Positions 1 to 9,611 are shown, counted from the stretch's first letter. The stretch: 64,000 bases of DNA from Betaproteobacteria bacterium (GCA_009779265.1 WREP01000003.1:1-64000), one strand, 5' to 3'. The notes: generated by a model not told the origin, from the sequence alone. Made by a program: numbers and translations.

Positions 1-2
1 AC

Positions 3-3000
3 GAAATTGATCTCGCAGAACCTACGCCCTCTCTTTACGAAAATGTCATCTCACTGGAAACGATCGAGCATGTTCCCAACCCATACAGGTTCATGGAACT
101 CCTGATTGATAAAATGTCGCCTAACGGCCAGTTGATTGTATCGATACCCACAGAAACCCAGCACGGGTCACACCTCAACCCTCTCCATTTTTCAAATTGG
201 AACTACAAGCGGTTGATGAACTTCCTCGAACAGTATTTCGAGAACATCACTGTTTTCAAGCAGCAGCTTGCTTTTTTAAGCCCTACCTTATTTGAAATCT
301 CTGAAATATACGACCGCCCACCCAATGAGGATCGCGATGAAGATTTCATAGCCATTTTGCGCGCCCCAAGAAAACACAAACGCCCCAACATCGTTCTCAA
401 GCGGCAAATGGCGCTCGGTGATGTAATTTGGATAACACCTATTTTGCGCAGCTTACGGTGCCTCTATCCAAACCATAATTTATTGGTCATGACAGCAAGA
501 ACAGAGGTTTTTTCAAAAAACCCGGACGCTGATCTCGTATTTAATATGCAATATGAACCCTTGCCAGATGATGTGATAATCGACCTGGATTGGGCATATG
601 AAAAGCGCCGGAATTTGCACATCCTTCATGCTTATGCCGAAACCAGCGGCATCCCTCTATCATTCACTACCCCCTCCTTGTATCCTACGTCCGGCGAAGT
701 TCGCTTGGTTGCAAACACCCTACTTCGGAACTTCCAGCGCCAAGGCATCGAGCGGCTGATTGCCGTACACATGCAGGCAACTACACCTGATCGCATCTGG
801 CCCAAATCGCATTGGCAACGATTCATTGCGGATTTGTTGCGGCAGGACAAGAAACTCGGCGTCATCATCCTGGGGCATGGTCGGGATTATTCCGCCGTTG
901 ATACGGGTTTTTCCACAAACCATCATATTCTCTGCCTCGCGCGTCAACTATCGCTAATGCACACGGCAGCGGCGCTTTCACTATGCGATCTTCTGATTGC
1001 ACCGGATTCCGGGTTATTGCACGTTGCTGCCGCCGTCGGCACTCCATACCTTGGGCTTTTCAGCATGGCCGATCCGGCTACTCGTCTGCCATTTGCGACG
1101 GGAAGCCGCGCCTTGTGGTCGGACATCGAATGCCGGGGATGCCTGCGAGAGATTCCCGCAACGAATGCGGTACTCTGCCCGCTTGGACATGCCTCTTGTA
1201 TGGAGCGCATTCTCCCGGAAAAAGTTTTGACCATGACGGTTCAGATGCTAGAGGCGGCTATACCGGGGCGCTGGGAAACCCGCTGCCAGATGCTTTTTCT
1301 GGATGAAATCAACGTTGATGCAGGGCAACAATCTATTTCCGCTACACGAGTACCAAAATCTCCGTTTCAGCAAGGGATCCAAGCCTTTAATAGAAAAGAT
1401 CACAAAACCGCCATCGAGTATTTTTCGACAGCCATGTCACAAGAGCCGGACAACCCGCTGCCCTGCGCTTATCTGGCCTTTATCTGCGCGCGTCAAGGAC
1501 TTGTTCAGGAAGCCTGCCATTTTATTGCGCAAGCAGAGAAAATTGCTCCTGAACGCGCCGATCTCATCGCCATACTGGGTGAAACTTTTCTTGAAAATCA
1601 AAGACCTGCGGAAGCCGTCGAATTTTTACGCGCCGCCCTGCAAATACAGCCGGACATGGCCGAAGCTTATCCGGCGTTCGCGCAAGCACTGCATTTAACT
1701 GGGCAAAGTGAGGAGGCGATTTCCCATCTGAAAATCTCTGCCGCGCTTTCATCCGATGTAAAATCATCCATCCAGAGTACCTTGTTGCAAATACTGGCCG
1801 AGTGCGGCGATTTGGCGGAATTTACTAAATATGCACTACGCTTTTCCCGTGGGCTACCCGACGACCTGCTGGCGGCGCATTGTCTGGCCCGCTGCGATGA
1901 AGATGGCGAGAGGTTTCTCGAAACGCTCTACCGCATTCAAGATCGTTTGAAAGACATCATTGGCAACGCCCCGGAAAACACCCATGCCAGGAAAGGCGCT
2001 CCGGCACGGATTGCTTTCATGCTGGGCGACTTTACCTCACCGCACCAGCTTGAACAGCTTTTCGCGCTTCTCTGCCATTTGCCAACAGAAAACTTTTTCA
2101 CTGCCCTTGTTTCCTGTTACACCAATCCACCCAAGGACGACATCTTCCAAAAATGTTCCCTGCTGGCCGATGCTTTTTTGCCTATCCATCAGGATGAGGA
2201 TGACAGCGCGGTTGAAAAAATCCGCGCGCTGGCGCCAGACATTCTGATTAACATGGAAGTTCTCGCCCCGCCGGAACGCTTGACGGTTTTTCTGGCGACG
2301 CCCGCAGCCCACAAATTGCTTTGGGGGGAAGCGCCGATCCCGCCCATCGCGCCCGATGTGAGAACGCTGGCGGGCGCTCGCCTCGGTGTGGAAAACATGC
2401 TGCCCAGCATCTGTCTGCCGGAATTGGGCGAGGTGCTTGATCTTCCAGAATTGCCGCTGACCGGCGAGGCAGCGCGAAGCAAGCCGCCGGTTCTCGGTTG
2501 CCTCATACCTGCAGCGGAAATTGCCCGCAGCGGCTGGCAGCTTTTTGCCGAAACCTTGCGCGGCCTCCCCGACGCCACGCTCGTCATCAATCTGGATGAG
2601 TTGGGGCAGGCGGCGCAAAACTTCATCAGCGGGCAATTCTCCAGCCTGGGCATCGACCCGGCACAGCTCGTTTTCGCCAATGTCCGCACGGCGGAAGAAT
2701 ATTGCCTGGCTTGGCAAGCCATCGACCTGGGGCTGCTGCCGCCGGTCAACCCTGGCGGCCTCGCCCTGCCCACCTGTCTCTGGATGGGCAGGCCGTGCCT
2801 GGTTCCCGCCTCCAGCCTACCCTGGTCGCAACGCCCCGCCGCCTTCCTGGCGGCGCTTGGCAAGGAAAAATGGATCGCCGACGATGCGCCGCGCTATGCG
2901 GAACTCGCCCGGCAACTCGCTACGCCTGGCCGAAAACCCGACCCGGCGCTGCGCGAACGCATGAAGGCGCTCGGGCTGACCGAGGCCAAGGGTTTTGCGC

Positions 3001-3062
3001 TGGGTTTTGCAGAAGCCATGTCCAATTTGTCCTGCCCGATTTTGCCCGGTGAGCAAGCATGA
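3..3062 (+). CDS. multi-domain glycosyltransferase, 5' partial (methyltransferase + GT9 + TPR + SPINDLY-like)
   Basis: The frame is open from base 3, so the ATG at 93 in the ORF track is internal and the true start lies outside the window. The first codons read VISLETIEHVPNPYRF, which is typical of the second half of a class I SAM-dependent methyltransferase. ORF residues ~100-395 look like a GT9 heptosyltransferase domain (KRQMALGDVIWITP, later DSGLLHVAAAVGTP). Residues ~425-600 are TPR-like helices. Residues ~650-980 resemble the GT41/SPINDLY O-GlcNAc-type domain (NPGGLALPTCLWMG). The product probably works in the cytoplasm on a surface glycan or a protein acceptor. It overlaps the next gene by 4 bases (ATGA), so the two are likely co-translated. 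Domain calls are by eye; the acceptor is unknown. Confidence 0.72.
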   Translation, partial: EIDLAEPTPSLYENVISLETIEHVPNPYRFMELLIDKMSPNGQLIVSIPTETQHGSHLNPLHFSNWNYKRLMNFLEQYFENITVFKQQLAFLSPTLFEISEIYDRPPNEDRDEDFIAILRAPRKHKRPNIVLKRQMALGDVIWITPILRSLRCLYPNHNLLVMTARTEVFSKNPDADLVFNMQYEPLPDDVIIDLDWAYEKRRNLHILHAYAETSGIPLSFTTPSLYPTSGEVRLVANTLLRNFQRQGIERLIAVHMQATTPDRIWPKSHWQRFIADLLRQDKKLGVIILGHGRDYSAVDTGFSTNHHILCLARQLSLMHTAAALSLCDLLIAPDSGLLHVAAAVGTPYLGLFSMADPATRLPFATGSRALWSDIECRGCLREIPATNAVLCPLGHASCMERILPEKVLTMTVQMLEAAIPGRWETRCQMLFLDEINVDAGQQSISATRVPKSPFQQGIQAFNRKDHKTAIEYFSTAMSQEPDNPLPCAYLAFICARQGLVQEACHFIAQAEKIAPERADLIAILGETFLENQRPAEAVEFLRAALQIQPDMAEAYPAFAQALHLTGQSEEAISHLKISAALSSDVKSSIQSTLLQILAECGDLAEFTKYALRFSRGLPDDLLAAHCLARCDEDGERFLETLYRIQDRLKDIIGNAPENTHARKGAPARIAFMLGDFTSPHQLEQLFALLCHLPTENFFTALVSCYTNPPKDDIFQKCSLLADAFLPIHQDEDDSAVEKIRALAPDILINMEVLAPPERLTVFLATPAAHKLLWGEAPIPPIAPDVRTLAGARLGVENMLPSICLPELGEVLDLPELPLTGEAARSKPPVLGCLIPAAEIARSGWQLFAETLRGLPDATLVINLDELGQAAQNFISGQFSSLGIDPAQLVFANVRTAEEYCLAWQAIDLGLLPPVNPGGLALPTCLWMGRPCLVPASSLPWSQRPAAFLAALGKEKWIADDAPRYAELARQLATPGRKPDPALRERMKALGLTEAKGFALGFAEAMSNLSCPILPGEQA

Positions 3063-3889
3063 ACGCACCTTTCTTTTCCGTCGTCGTTTGCAGTATCGAT
3101 CAGTGGAAATTCACTCAGGTCAGCAAAAATTTTGAACATCTGCTGGCGGGATTTCCGCATGAAATTATCGGCATTCACGACGCGCGCTCGCTGTGTGAAG
3201 GCTACAACCGGGGATTGCGCCGCGCGCGCGGCGACATCGTGATTTTCTCGCACGACGATGTGATCTTTCTCGACGAACGCTTCGCCGAAAAAATCGGCGA
3301 GCGGATGCAATCCTGGGATTTACTCGGCTTTGCCGGGGCTTCGCGTCTGGTTTATCCCGCCTGGTTTGGCGCGAGCGAGCATCTGCATGGCGCGGTCTGC
3401 CATTGGTCCCGCCTTTACGCCGACCGTCTTCAGCTCATGATTTACGGCGCCAAGGATTGGCCCGTCACGGGCGGCATCGAGGTCATGGATGGCCTGTGCA
3501 TGATCGCCCGCCGCGAGGTGGCGGCGGCGGTCGGTTTCGATGACGATACTTTTGATGGCTGGCATCTCTACGATTGCGATTTCAGTTTCGCGGCGCATCT
3601 GGCCGGTTACAAAATTGGGGTTTGTTGCGACATTCCCTACATCCATGCTTCCGCCAGCGTCCAGAGCACCGACAGCTCCTTCACCGCCGCCGATTATCAA
3701 AAATATGCCAAACGCTTTATCCGAAAATACGAACAGCAGCGCCAAATATCACTCGATAACCTGCGATCGGCGCCGGGTACTTCATGTTTCGTCAACGATC
3801 ATATGAGTTTGGTCAAGCTCTGGACAGAGGACGTTTTTCGCCGCGCCACCGTAGCCATTGACCGCCGCCATGTGAAAGAGACGCCCTGA
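3059..3889 (+). CDS. GT2-fold glycosyltransferase-like protein
   Basis: This 276-residue protein has an N-terminal nucleotide-sugar-transferase-like fold: FFSVVVCSIDQ at the start, the ARGDIVIFSHDDVIFLDE segment (a DxD-like motif, HDD) near residue 65, and GLCMIARREV at ~145. It resembles the Glyco_tranf_2_5 group that often sits in surface-glycan clusters next to TPR glycosyltransferases. Its start overlaps the stop of the preceding glycosyltransferase in an ATGA junction. No membrane segment is evident, so it is probably cytoplasmic. The donor and acceptor sugars cannot be told from sequence. Confidence 0.72.
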   Translation: MNAPFFSVVVCSIDQWKFTQVSKNFEHLLAGFPHEIIGIHDARSLCEGYNRGLRRARGDIVIFSHDDVIFLDERFAEKIGERMQSWDLLGFAGASRLVYPAWFGASEHLHGAVCHWSRLYADRLQLMIYGAKDWPVTGGIEVMDGLCMIARREVAAAVGFDDDTFDGWHLYDCDFSFAAHLAGYKIGVCCDIPYIHASASVQSTDSSFTAADYQKYAKRFIRKYEQQRQISLDNLRSAPGTSCFVNDHMSLVKLWTEDVFRRATVAIDRRHVKETP

Positions 3890-3920
3890 ATTCGCCGGAG
3901 CGGGCAGCGGAGCACGTTGC

Positions 3921-3947
3921 GATGGGTTCCGCTACCCTTTACCCATC
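3921..3947. repeat. short hairpin repeat between glycosyltransferase genes
   Basis: GATGGGT at 3921-3927 and ACCCATC at 3941-3947 form a 7-bp inverted repeat around a 13-base loop in the 133-bp gap between two glycosyltransferase genes. Palindromes of this look are often dispersed in betaproteobacterial genomes, but only one copy is seen here. There is no T-tract, so it is not a convincing terminator. Confidence 0.3.
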
Positions 3948-4022
3948 CTGCGCTCCGCGACCCTGACATTCAACCCACTTCACGGCTTCTGCAAGACGAC
4001 TTCAACGCCAACCGGAACGATC

Positions 4023-7000
4023 ATGCCCCTATCCCAGCCACGCGCCCCGGCCGGTTTTTTCGCCGCCGCCAGCCAGCCCTACTATATCCACGTCCCCAAT
4101 GATCCGCAGAATCCCGATCGTATCCACTGTCTGCTCACGCTCTGCCACATTCTCAACGAAGCCGGCTACGAAGCCTATATCGCAAACGATGCCGCCAATC
4201 CCCGTCTGCGCACGCCGACGCTGACGCGGGAAATCGCCGCCCGCCATTTCCGGGCCGGCCGCACCCCGATCGCGGTCTACCCTGAAACGATTGCCGGCAA
4301 CCCCTGGCGCGCTCCGGTCGTCGCCCGCTGGTTCCTCGGCCAGCTTGGCGACGATGAAAAACACCTCCCAAACGACCTGCTTTTTGCTGACGATCCGGGC
4401 CACCTGCCCGCTGGACTGGAAGCGCCACTGCTGCGCCTGCCCACGGACGAGAAGCTTCCCCTCTCCGAGCAGCAAGCAAGCGAATGCTGGCAGGATTTCG
4501 GCCATTTCGTCGAACGCACCCAGGCAGAGGCGGAGCGGATTCGCGCCGAGCAGCCGGCCATTGATGCCGCCAGCCTCACGCAATGCCCCGCCCTGGCCTG
4601 GGTATCGCCGCTGGAGAAGCGCCCGCAACTGATCAATGCCTTCACCCAATTGCTCGCCTCCTGCCTGCCGGCGACGCCGCCGGCACAGGCGGAAGCGTCG
4701 ATTCTGGATTTTTCCCTGTGCGAACATGCCTGGCGAGGCAAGCGCCGGCTGCTCGAAAGCGACGGCATCCTGTTGGCCGATTCGACCCTGACCTGGAAAA
4801 ACACCCCAAGCTTTCATCTCTTCGTGCGCTTGGATGAGGGCCAGTTTCCCCGCCTTGCCGATACCCTCGAATCGCTGAACAGCCAGTTTTACAAACGCTG
4901 GCACATCGATGTCGTCAGCACCCAGGCGCCCCCGCCCGGGCTGGAAGCGACGCCCAGCCTTGGTTGGCAGCAGATTGGCCAGTGGGACGAAGCCAAGACG
5001 GCCATCGACTTTCTTGCCGCCTCTGGCCGCCGCGACTGGTTGCTGGAAATCCCGGTCGGCGCCGTGCTCGACCCGATGTGCCTGTGGCGAATCGCCGCCG
5101 AAAGCCAGCGCCAACCCGCCGCCCCGGCCTTCTACGTAGATGACGACTGGCTCGACGAGTACGGCCTGCACCATAAGCTGCGCCTGAAGCCGCACGCCAA
5201 CGCCGAATGGCTGCGCTCGCTCGATCTCGCCGGCCCGCTGTGCGTCTCCCGTCAAGCCTGGCGACTCTCCGGCGGCGCCGCCATCTACAAGAACAGCCCG
5301 TGGTTCGACCAGTTGCTGCGCTTGCAGGAGCAGCCGGAACTGTACCCGCCGGCCCATATCGCCGATGCCCTGCTCAGCTTTCCCGGCGACTGGAGCAGTT
5401 CGGACAGCGATTGCCTGGCCGCGCTGCAAGCACAGCAGCAACGCCTCGGCCGACCCGAAGAAATCATTCCCATCGGCAAGGGGATGTGGCGCACCCTGCC
5501 CGTGCTGGACGACTACCCGCCGCTCAGCATCATCATTATTTCCGACGGGCAACTCGAATTCCTCACCGAATTGCTGGAAAGCCTGCTCGCCAAGACCACC
5601 TGGCCAGCGGTGGAAATGATTTTGCTGTATCCGCCCGGCGCCGACCCCGAACTCGACGCCTGGGCCGATGCGCTGGCGCGGGAAGTTAACGGTCAGTTAC
5701 GGCCCCTGCCCCGGCTGACCGGCGAAAGCTGGCTGCAATCCAGCCATCGCGGCATCGAAGCAGCCAGCCACGATCGGGTGCTACTGCTGCGCGAGGACTG
5801 CCACATCTTGCAGGAAAACTGGCTGCTTGATCTGATGCGTACCCTGAACAAACCTGGCGTGGCCGCCGTCGCTCCCCGCCTCGCACGGCCGGTCAGCGGC
5901 CAGATCGAGAGCGCCGGCCAGATTGCCGGCCTGGCCGAAGAATGCGCCAGCCCCTACCGGCATGTGTCGCAATTCGCGGAAGACGGCTATCTCGGCATGC
6001 TTCAGGTCGCCCGCGATGTCATCGGCGCCACCAGCGCCTGCCTCTTGCTCGACCGGCAAGCCTACCGGGCCTGTGGCGGCTTTCCGCTGACGGCGAAGCA
6101 TGTGGTCGAGGCCGAAATGGCCTTCGGCGCGGCGTTGCGCGACGCCGGCAAGCGCCTGCTCTACCAGCCACAGGTCACCCTGGCCCACTACAACGCCGAC
6201 CTGCACGCCGCCGAACTCTCGCCACCGCCCCCGGCTGTCCGCGTCGATGCGCGCATCGACCCCTGGTGGAACCCCAACCTGTCGCTGGCCAGCGCAACGC
6301 CGGTGCCGGAACGCGGCTATCATCCGGCCTGGCAATACCTGCCGGTCGATCTGCCGCGCATCATCGTCTGTCCGGTCACCAACGCCCAGGGCGATTACCG
6401 CGTCACCTCGCCACTCAAGGCGCTACGCCAAGCCGGCAAGGCGCTCGACTGCGTGTGGCCACAAATCGACAAGCGCGAGCTCAGCGCCGCCGAACTCGCC
6501 CGACTGCAAGCCGACAGTATCGTCGTCCAGAATTATCAGTTGGATTCCCGGCTGCGCGGATTGGCCGAATGGCGGGCGGCGAAGCTCGACATCTTCACCG
6601 TCTACGCCCTTGACGACCTGCTAACCGAAATGCCGCAGAAAAGCGCCTTCCGTCAGAATATCCCGGCCAACGCCCGTTCTCGCCTGCGCGCCGCGCTCAA
6701 ATACTGCGACCGCATGGTGGTCAGCACCCAATTCCTGGCCGAAACCTATAGCCCGTTGATTTCCGACATCCGCGTCATTCCCAACCGTCTCGAAAGCGAG
6801 CGCTGGCTCAATCTGCAACCGCAAAAGCGCGCCGGCAAAAAACCGCGCATCGGCTGGGCCGGCGGCGTCACGCACCAGGGCGACCTGGACTGGATCGCCG
6901 CCATCATCGAAGCCACGCGCGACGAGGCCGACTGGGTTTTCATGGGCATGGCCCCCGACAACATCCGGCCGCTGCTCGCCGAATTTCATCCCATCATCGG

Positions 7001-7337
7001 GTTTGACAAATACCCGCAGGCGCTGGCCGCCCTCAATTTCGACATCGCCGTCGCGCCGCTGGAACAGAACCGCTTCAACCAGGGGAAAAGCAATCTGCGC
7101 CTGCTCGAATACGGCATCCTCGGCCTGCCGGTGGTGTGCACCGACATCGACCCCTATCGCGGCAGCCCCGCCTGCACCCTGCCCAACGACCCGGCCCGCT
7201 GGATCGAAGCCCTGCGCGCGCGCATCCACGACGCCGATGCCCGCGAGGCCGAGGGCGAAGCCATGCGGCGCTGGGTGCGCCAGCATTTCATCCTCGAAGA
7301 ACACCTCGACGAATGGCTGGCGGCGCATCTGCCGTGA
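4023..7337 (+). CDS. large multi-domain glycosyltransferase (two GT2-like segments + GT4-like C-terminus)
   Basis: This is a 1104-residue protein. Residues ~1-240 are a region I do not recognise (starts near YYIHVPNDPQNPDRI). At ~255 a GT2-like segment begins (FHLFVRLDEGQFPRLADTL), and at ~500 a second one (PPLSIIIISDGQLEFLTELL) with TSACLLLDRQAYRACGGF, a common GT2 pattern, at ~675. The C-terminal ~320 residues look like a GT4 glycosyltransferase: RIGWAGGVTHQGDLDW, then NLRLLEYGILGLPVVCTD, the donor-binding signature. It probably elongates a surface polysaccharide or glycosylates a surface protein together with the two upstream genes. It is separated from them by 133 bp, so it may have its own promoter. 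Start ATG at 4023 keeps the whole N-terminus; no better start is evident. Confidence 0.78.
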   Translation: MPLSQPRAPAGFFAAASQPYYIHVPNDPQNPDRIHCLLTLCHILNEAGYEAYIANDAANPRLRTPTLTREIAARHFRAGRTPIAVYPETIAGNPWRAPVVARWFLGQLGDDEKHLPNDLLFADDPGHLPAGLEAPLLRLPTDEKLPLSEQQASECWQDFGHFVERTQAEAERIRAEQPAIDAASLTQCPALAWVSPLEKRPQLINAFTQLLASCLPATPPAQAEASILDFSLCEHAWRGKRRLLESDGILLADSTLTWKNTPSFHLFVRLDEGQFPRLADTLESLNSQFYKRWHIDVVSTQAPPPGLEATPSLGWQQIGQWDEAKTAIDFLAASGRRDWLLEIPVGAVLDPMCLWRIAAESQRQPAAPAFYVDDDWLDEYGLHHKLRLKPHANAEWLRSLDLAGPLCVSRQAWRLSGGAAIYKNSPWFDQLLRLQEQPELYPPAHIADALLSFPGDWSSSDSDCLAALQAQQQRLGRPEEIIPIGKGMWRTLPVLDDYPPLSIIIISDGQLEFLTELLESLLAKTTWPAVEMILLYPPGADPELDAWADALAREVNGQLRPLPRLTGESWLQSSHRGIEAASHDRVLLLREDCHILQENWLLDLMRTLNKPGVAAVAPRLARPVSGQIESAGQIAGLAEECASPYRHVSQFAEDGYLGMLQVARDVIGATSACLLLDRQAYRACGGFPLTAKHVVEAEMAFGAALRDAGKRLLYQPQVTLAHYNADLHAAELSPPPPAVRVDARIDPWWNPNLSLASATPVPERGYHPAWQYLPVDLPRIIVCPVTNAQGDYRVTSPLKALRQAGKALDCVWPQIDKRELSAAELARLQADSIVVQNYQLDSRLRGLAEWRAAKLDIFTVYALDDLLTEMPQKSAFRQNIPANARSRLRAALKYCDRMVVSTQFLAETYSPLISDIRVIPNRLESERWLNLQPQKRAGKKPRIGWAGGVTHQGDLDWIAAIIEATRDEADWVFMGMAPDNIRPLLAEFHPIIGFDKYPQALAALNFDIAVAPLEQNRFNQGKSNLRLLEYGILGLPVVCTDIDPYRGSPACTLPNDPARWIEALRARIHDADAREAEGEAMRRWVRQHFILEEHLDEWLAAHLP

Positions 7338-7353
7338 TGAAGCCCGATACTCC

Positions 7354-7374
7354 CCTCTCCCCTCGCGGGAGAGG
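7354..7374. repeat. palindrome after glycosyltransferase gene
   Basis: CCTCTCCC (7354-7361) pairs with GGGAGAGG (7367-7374) around a 5-base loop, 17 bases after the glycosyltransferase stop. It could stop transcription, but no T-tract follows. Similar CCTCTCCC palindromes are common dispersed elements in proteobacteria; this is a family-level recollection, not a search result. Confidence 0.4.
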
Positions 7375-7490
7375 TGTACAGACCGGACACATGGAGGACA
7401 CCTGTTCGGAGACATGGTGGACACATCAAGCTATGGCATTTGGCAAACGCGAAGGAGCAGCCCATGCCCTGGCAGGAGGTATCCACCGTG
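7375..7490 (+). mobile_element. left-end remnant of an IS481-like insertion sequence
   Basis: The stretch contains repeated ACATGG.GGACAC words (GGACACATGGAGGACACC, then ACATGGTGGACAC), like the terminal region of an IS. It is followed by a possible gene start at 7464 with an AGGAG-like Shine-Dalgarno. That start reads MPWQEVSTV, which resembles the first residues of IS481-type DDE transposases. The similarity stops at about 7490, where the sequence runs into the IS21-like remnant on the opposite strand. Only the first ~9 codons survive. The family is inferred from memory of the N-terminal motif. Confidence 0.45.
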
Positions 7491-7502
7491 ACATTGAGTG
7501 TC

Positions 7503-7780
7503 GGCGCGCGAATCTCCTCCCACAGGCGCTTCGCAGTGCGCCGGTCGCGCTTGGGACGGTGGGCATCCATCTCCAGCGCCTTCGTCAGTTGCGCCGCATA
7601 GGCCGCAATCTTCCTCTCACCGCTCTGGCGACGGTAGTGGGGTTCCGCGCCGCCCGGCGCGCGCAACCACTTCTTGATGGTATTGCGCGACAGACTCGTC
7701 CGTCGCGCAATCTCGGAAACGGGAAGCTTGTCCCGAAAATACATCCTGCGGATCTTGCCAAGCATGGCCATGGTGATCAC
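7503..7780 (-). pseudogene. istA: IS21-family IstA transposase, N-terminal fragment
   Basis: The minus-strand frame begins MITMAMLGKIRRMYFRDKLP and continues with VSEIARRTSLSRNTIKKWLR, the helix-turn-helix that opens IS21-family IstA proteins. IstA-like sequence ends near RTAKRLWEEIRA (~93 residues), while the complete protein is normally about 400-550 residues with a DDE core. After that the frame is unrelated and runs into the IS481-like end and the glycosyltransferase gene. No istB is present. It is a dead fragment, with its outer end marked by the terminal repeats at 7826-7882. Confidence 0.75.
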
Positions 7781-7825
7781 CTCAATTTCCCCGCCCCAAA
7801 AACAGGCAGGATAGGTTGAACACCC

Positions 7826-7882
7826 TGGTCAATTTTGAACGCGCATCACCACGCTTAAATGGTCAGTTTTCGGCGCGCGTCA
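7826..7882. repeat. IS21-type terminal direct repeats
   Basis: Two direct 23-bp repeats, TGGTCAATTTTGAACGCGCATCA in form at 7826-7848 and the TGGTCAGTTTTCGG... version at 7860-7882, match at 18 of 23 positions and begin 34 bp apart. IS21-family elements are known for multiple repeats of this kind at their ends, and these sit just upstream of the istA fragment, so they probably mark the surviving end of that element. The second repeat ends 13 bp from the stop of the DUF262 gene. Confidence 0.6.
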
Positions 7883-7895
7883 ACAGTCCACCGGC

Positions 7896-9611
7896 TCAAT
7901 CTGCAGGCCCAACAAACGTATTCAGCGCCGTTGCAATCCTCTTGCGTCGCTCAAGCAAGAAAGCCTTGTAGCCTTCCACTTCCAGCAGCGATGCCTCAAC
8001 CGGGATGCACTGTGCTGCGAACGCTGGCTCGCCAAGCTGGTCCACCAGCGGGGGCAGGTAAACCGCCGGGGCCTTGTCGCTGATCGCGCGATTCGTCTTG
8101 CCGCCGATGAAGGCCAGATTCGCGATGTCATCCGCCTCGCGGGCAGTGAAGCTGGTCTTCAGTACGGCTTTGGGAAAGATGTGATGGAACTGCAAGCGAT
8201 GCTGGACGCCCGAATGATCCAGAGCAATGGCCAGATGGCTGCGCCAATCTTTCGCACCGGCAGCGCGGAAAGCCAGGAACATGGTCTTGAACAGCGCGCT
8301 GCGCTGGTTGCGGCCTTCCAGCTCCTCCGCGGTAATGTCCAGGCGGCCGAACTGCAGGCGCAGTCGGTCGATCAGCTCGCTCACCGCTCCGCCCTGACGA
8401 ATACTTGCCAAATCCTGATCCAGAATGGTTTCGCTGGAGCCTCGGGAGAAGCGGCCTTTGGCATTGGCCATCAGCGCCCAATAGCGCAGTTGGCGGGCCT
8501 CATCGTTGCTCAGCGCATAGTTGCGGCTGTGTCCGAAATACGCCAGCACCACCAGCAGGAAGGGCGACGACAGCAGCGCCGGGCTATCGATGCCCAGATT
8601 GCTACGCAGGAAGTTGAGCGCGAATTCCATGCCCTCGCAGGCTTCTTTCCACGCCTTCTGCAGCTTCTCCACACTCAGGCTACCAACGATCTGGAAACGT
8701 GATTGACCGGTGGCAAACGCCATCAGGTTCTTCAGGTGCAAACCGAGATCGAGGTCAAAGCCCGTCTTGACACAGGCCTTCTGAAAATCCTGGAACGTCT
8801 GCAGCGAGTGCCGCCACTTGGCGGTGATCTGCGCCAGAGCCAGGTCGGAACTGCGCAGCTTGGCTCCCAGTGAATTGACACGGACGAAGATTTCCGTGAC
8901 CTCATCGTAGGAAAGCGTCCGTTCCAGTACATCCATCCGATAAACGTACTTGCGGATGCCACGTAGCCGGGCCAGGCGCTGGCTGTACTTCTCGTACCGC
9001 GGATCGTCAAAACCACTGATACCGGCACGTTTGAGGAAAGGCGCATCGTTGTCGGTCTTGAACACTTCCGACACTTTCACCCAATGCGGCAACTGCTCCA
9101 GCTTCCTCGTGGCCACCACGAAAGTCATCTTGTTGAAGCGCTTGAGCAGTTCGTCCTCGGTCGAGTCCGTCTCATCGCCAATCAGTTCGCTATCGTCGTC
9201 GGCATCGTCCTCATCGTCGCCGTTCTCTTCCACTTCGGTCACGACCGCCAACTGGTCGGGATGCTCCACGTTGAACAGCAAGTCGATAGGCCGACGACGG
9301 CCGCGCACCGATACTGGCTCGCCGCGAATAACGGCAGAGAGCGATGTCAGACGCTGCTGACCATCCAGCAGAAGCCGCGTGCTCTGGTAAGGATTCGTGC
9401 TCTGGCTGACCGCGAAATCCTGCAGCGGCACAGCTTCATCCGTTTCCCAAAGCAGGATTGCGCCCGATGGGTAGCCGCGATACAGCGAATCCAGCAGATC
9501 GCGCACTCGCGTGGAGCGCCACACATACTGGCGCTGCATCTCTGGCAAGCGCAGTTCGCCCCGCTCGATCATTGATACCAGCTCTTCAACGCTGGCTTCG
9601 GCCTTGGCCAT
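7896..9611 (-). CDS. DUF262/HNH protein (GmrSD-like), possible restriction enzyme
   Basis: This is a 571-residue protein. The N-terminal DUF262 domain carries LPEMQRQYVWRSTRVRDLLD at ~20 and LLLDGQQRLTSLSAV at ~80, the conserved DGQQR motif of the ParB/sulfiredoxin-like fold. The C-terminus has QFHHIFPKAVLK, an HNH/DUF1524-like metal-binding motif. The same pairing occurs in GmrSD type IV enzymes, which cut modified DNA, and in several other defence proteins. An acidic stretch (EENGDDEDDADDDSE) interrupts the middle. It is the last gene of the minus-strand island, 55 bp after res and preceded by an AGGAAT Shine-Dalgarno, so it may have been added later. Whether it cuts modified phage DNA here is inference. 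Confidence 0.8.
   Translation of the reverse strand: MAKAEASVEELVSMIERGELRLPEMQRQYVWRSTRVRDLLDSLYRGYPSGAILLWETDEAVPLQDFAVSQSTNPYQSTRLLLDGQQRLTSLSAVIRGEPVSVRGRRRPIDLLFNVEHPDQLAVVTEVEENGDDEDDADDDSELIGDETDSTEDELLKRFNKMTFVVATRKLEQLPHWVKVSEVFKTDNDAPFLKRAGISGFDDPRYEKYSQRLARLRGIRKYVYRMDVLERTLSYDEVTEIFVRVNSLGAKLRSSDLALAQITAKWRHSLQTFQDFQKACVKTGFDLDLGLHLKNLMAFATGQSRFQIVGSLSVEKLQKAWKEACEGMEFALNFLRSNLGIDSPALLSSPFLLVVLAYFGHSRNYALSNDEARQLRYWALMANAKGRFSRGSSETILDQDLASIRQGGAVSELIDRLRLQFGRLDITAEELEGRNQRSALFKTMFLAFRAAGAKDWRSHLAIALDHSGVQHRLQFHHIFPKAVLKTSFTAREADDIANLAFIGGKTNRAISDKAPAVYLPPLVDQLGEPAFAAQCIPVEASLLEVEGYKAFLLERRKRIATALNTFVGPAD

Noticed and set aside
4029-5552. Long minus-strand ORF (507 aa)
   Set aside because: It lies opposite the glycosyltransferase gene and has the Gly/Arg/Ala-rich, motif-free look of an antisense shadow in GC-rich DNA.
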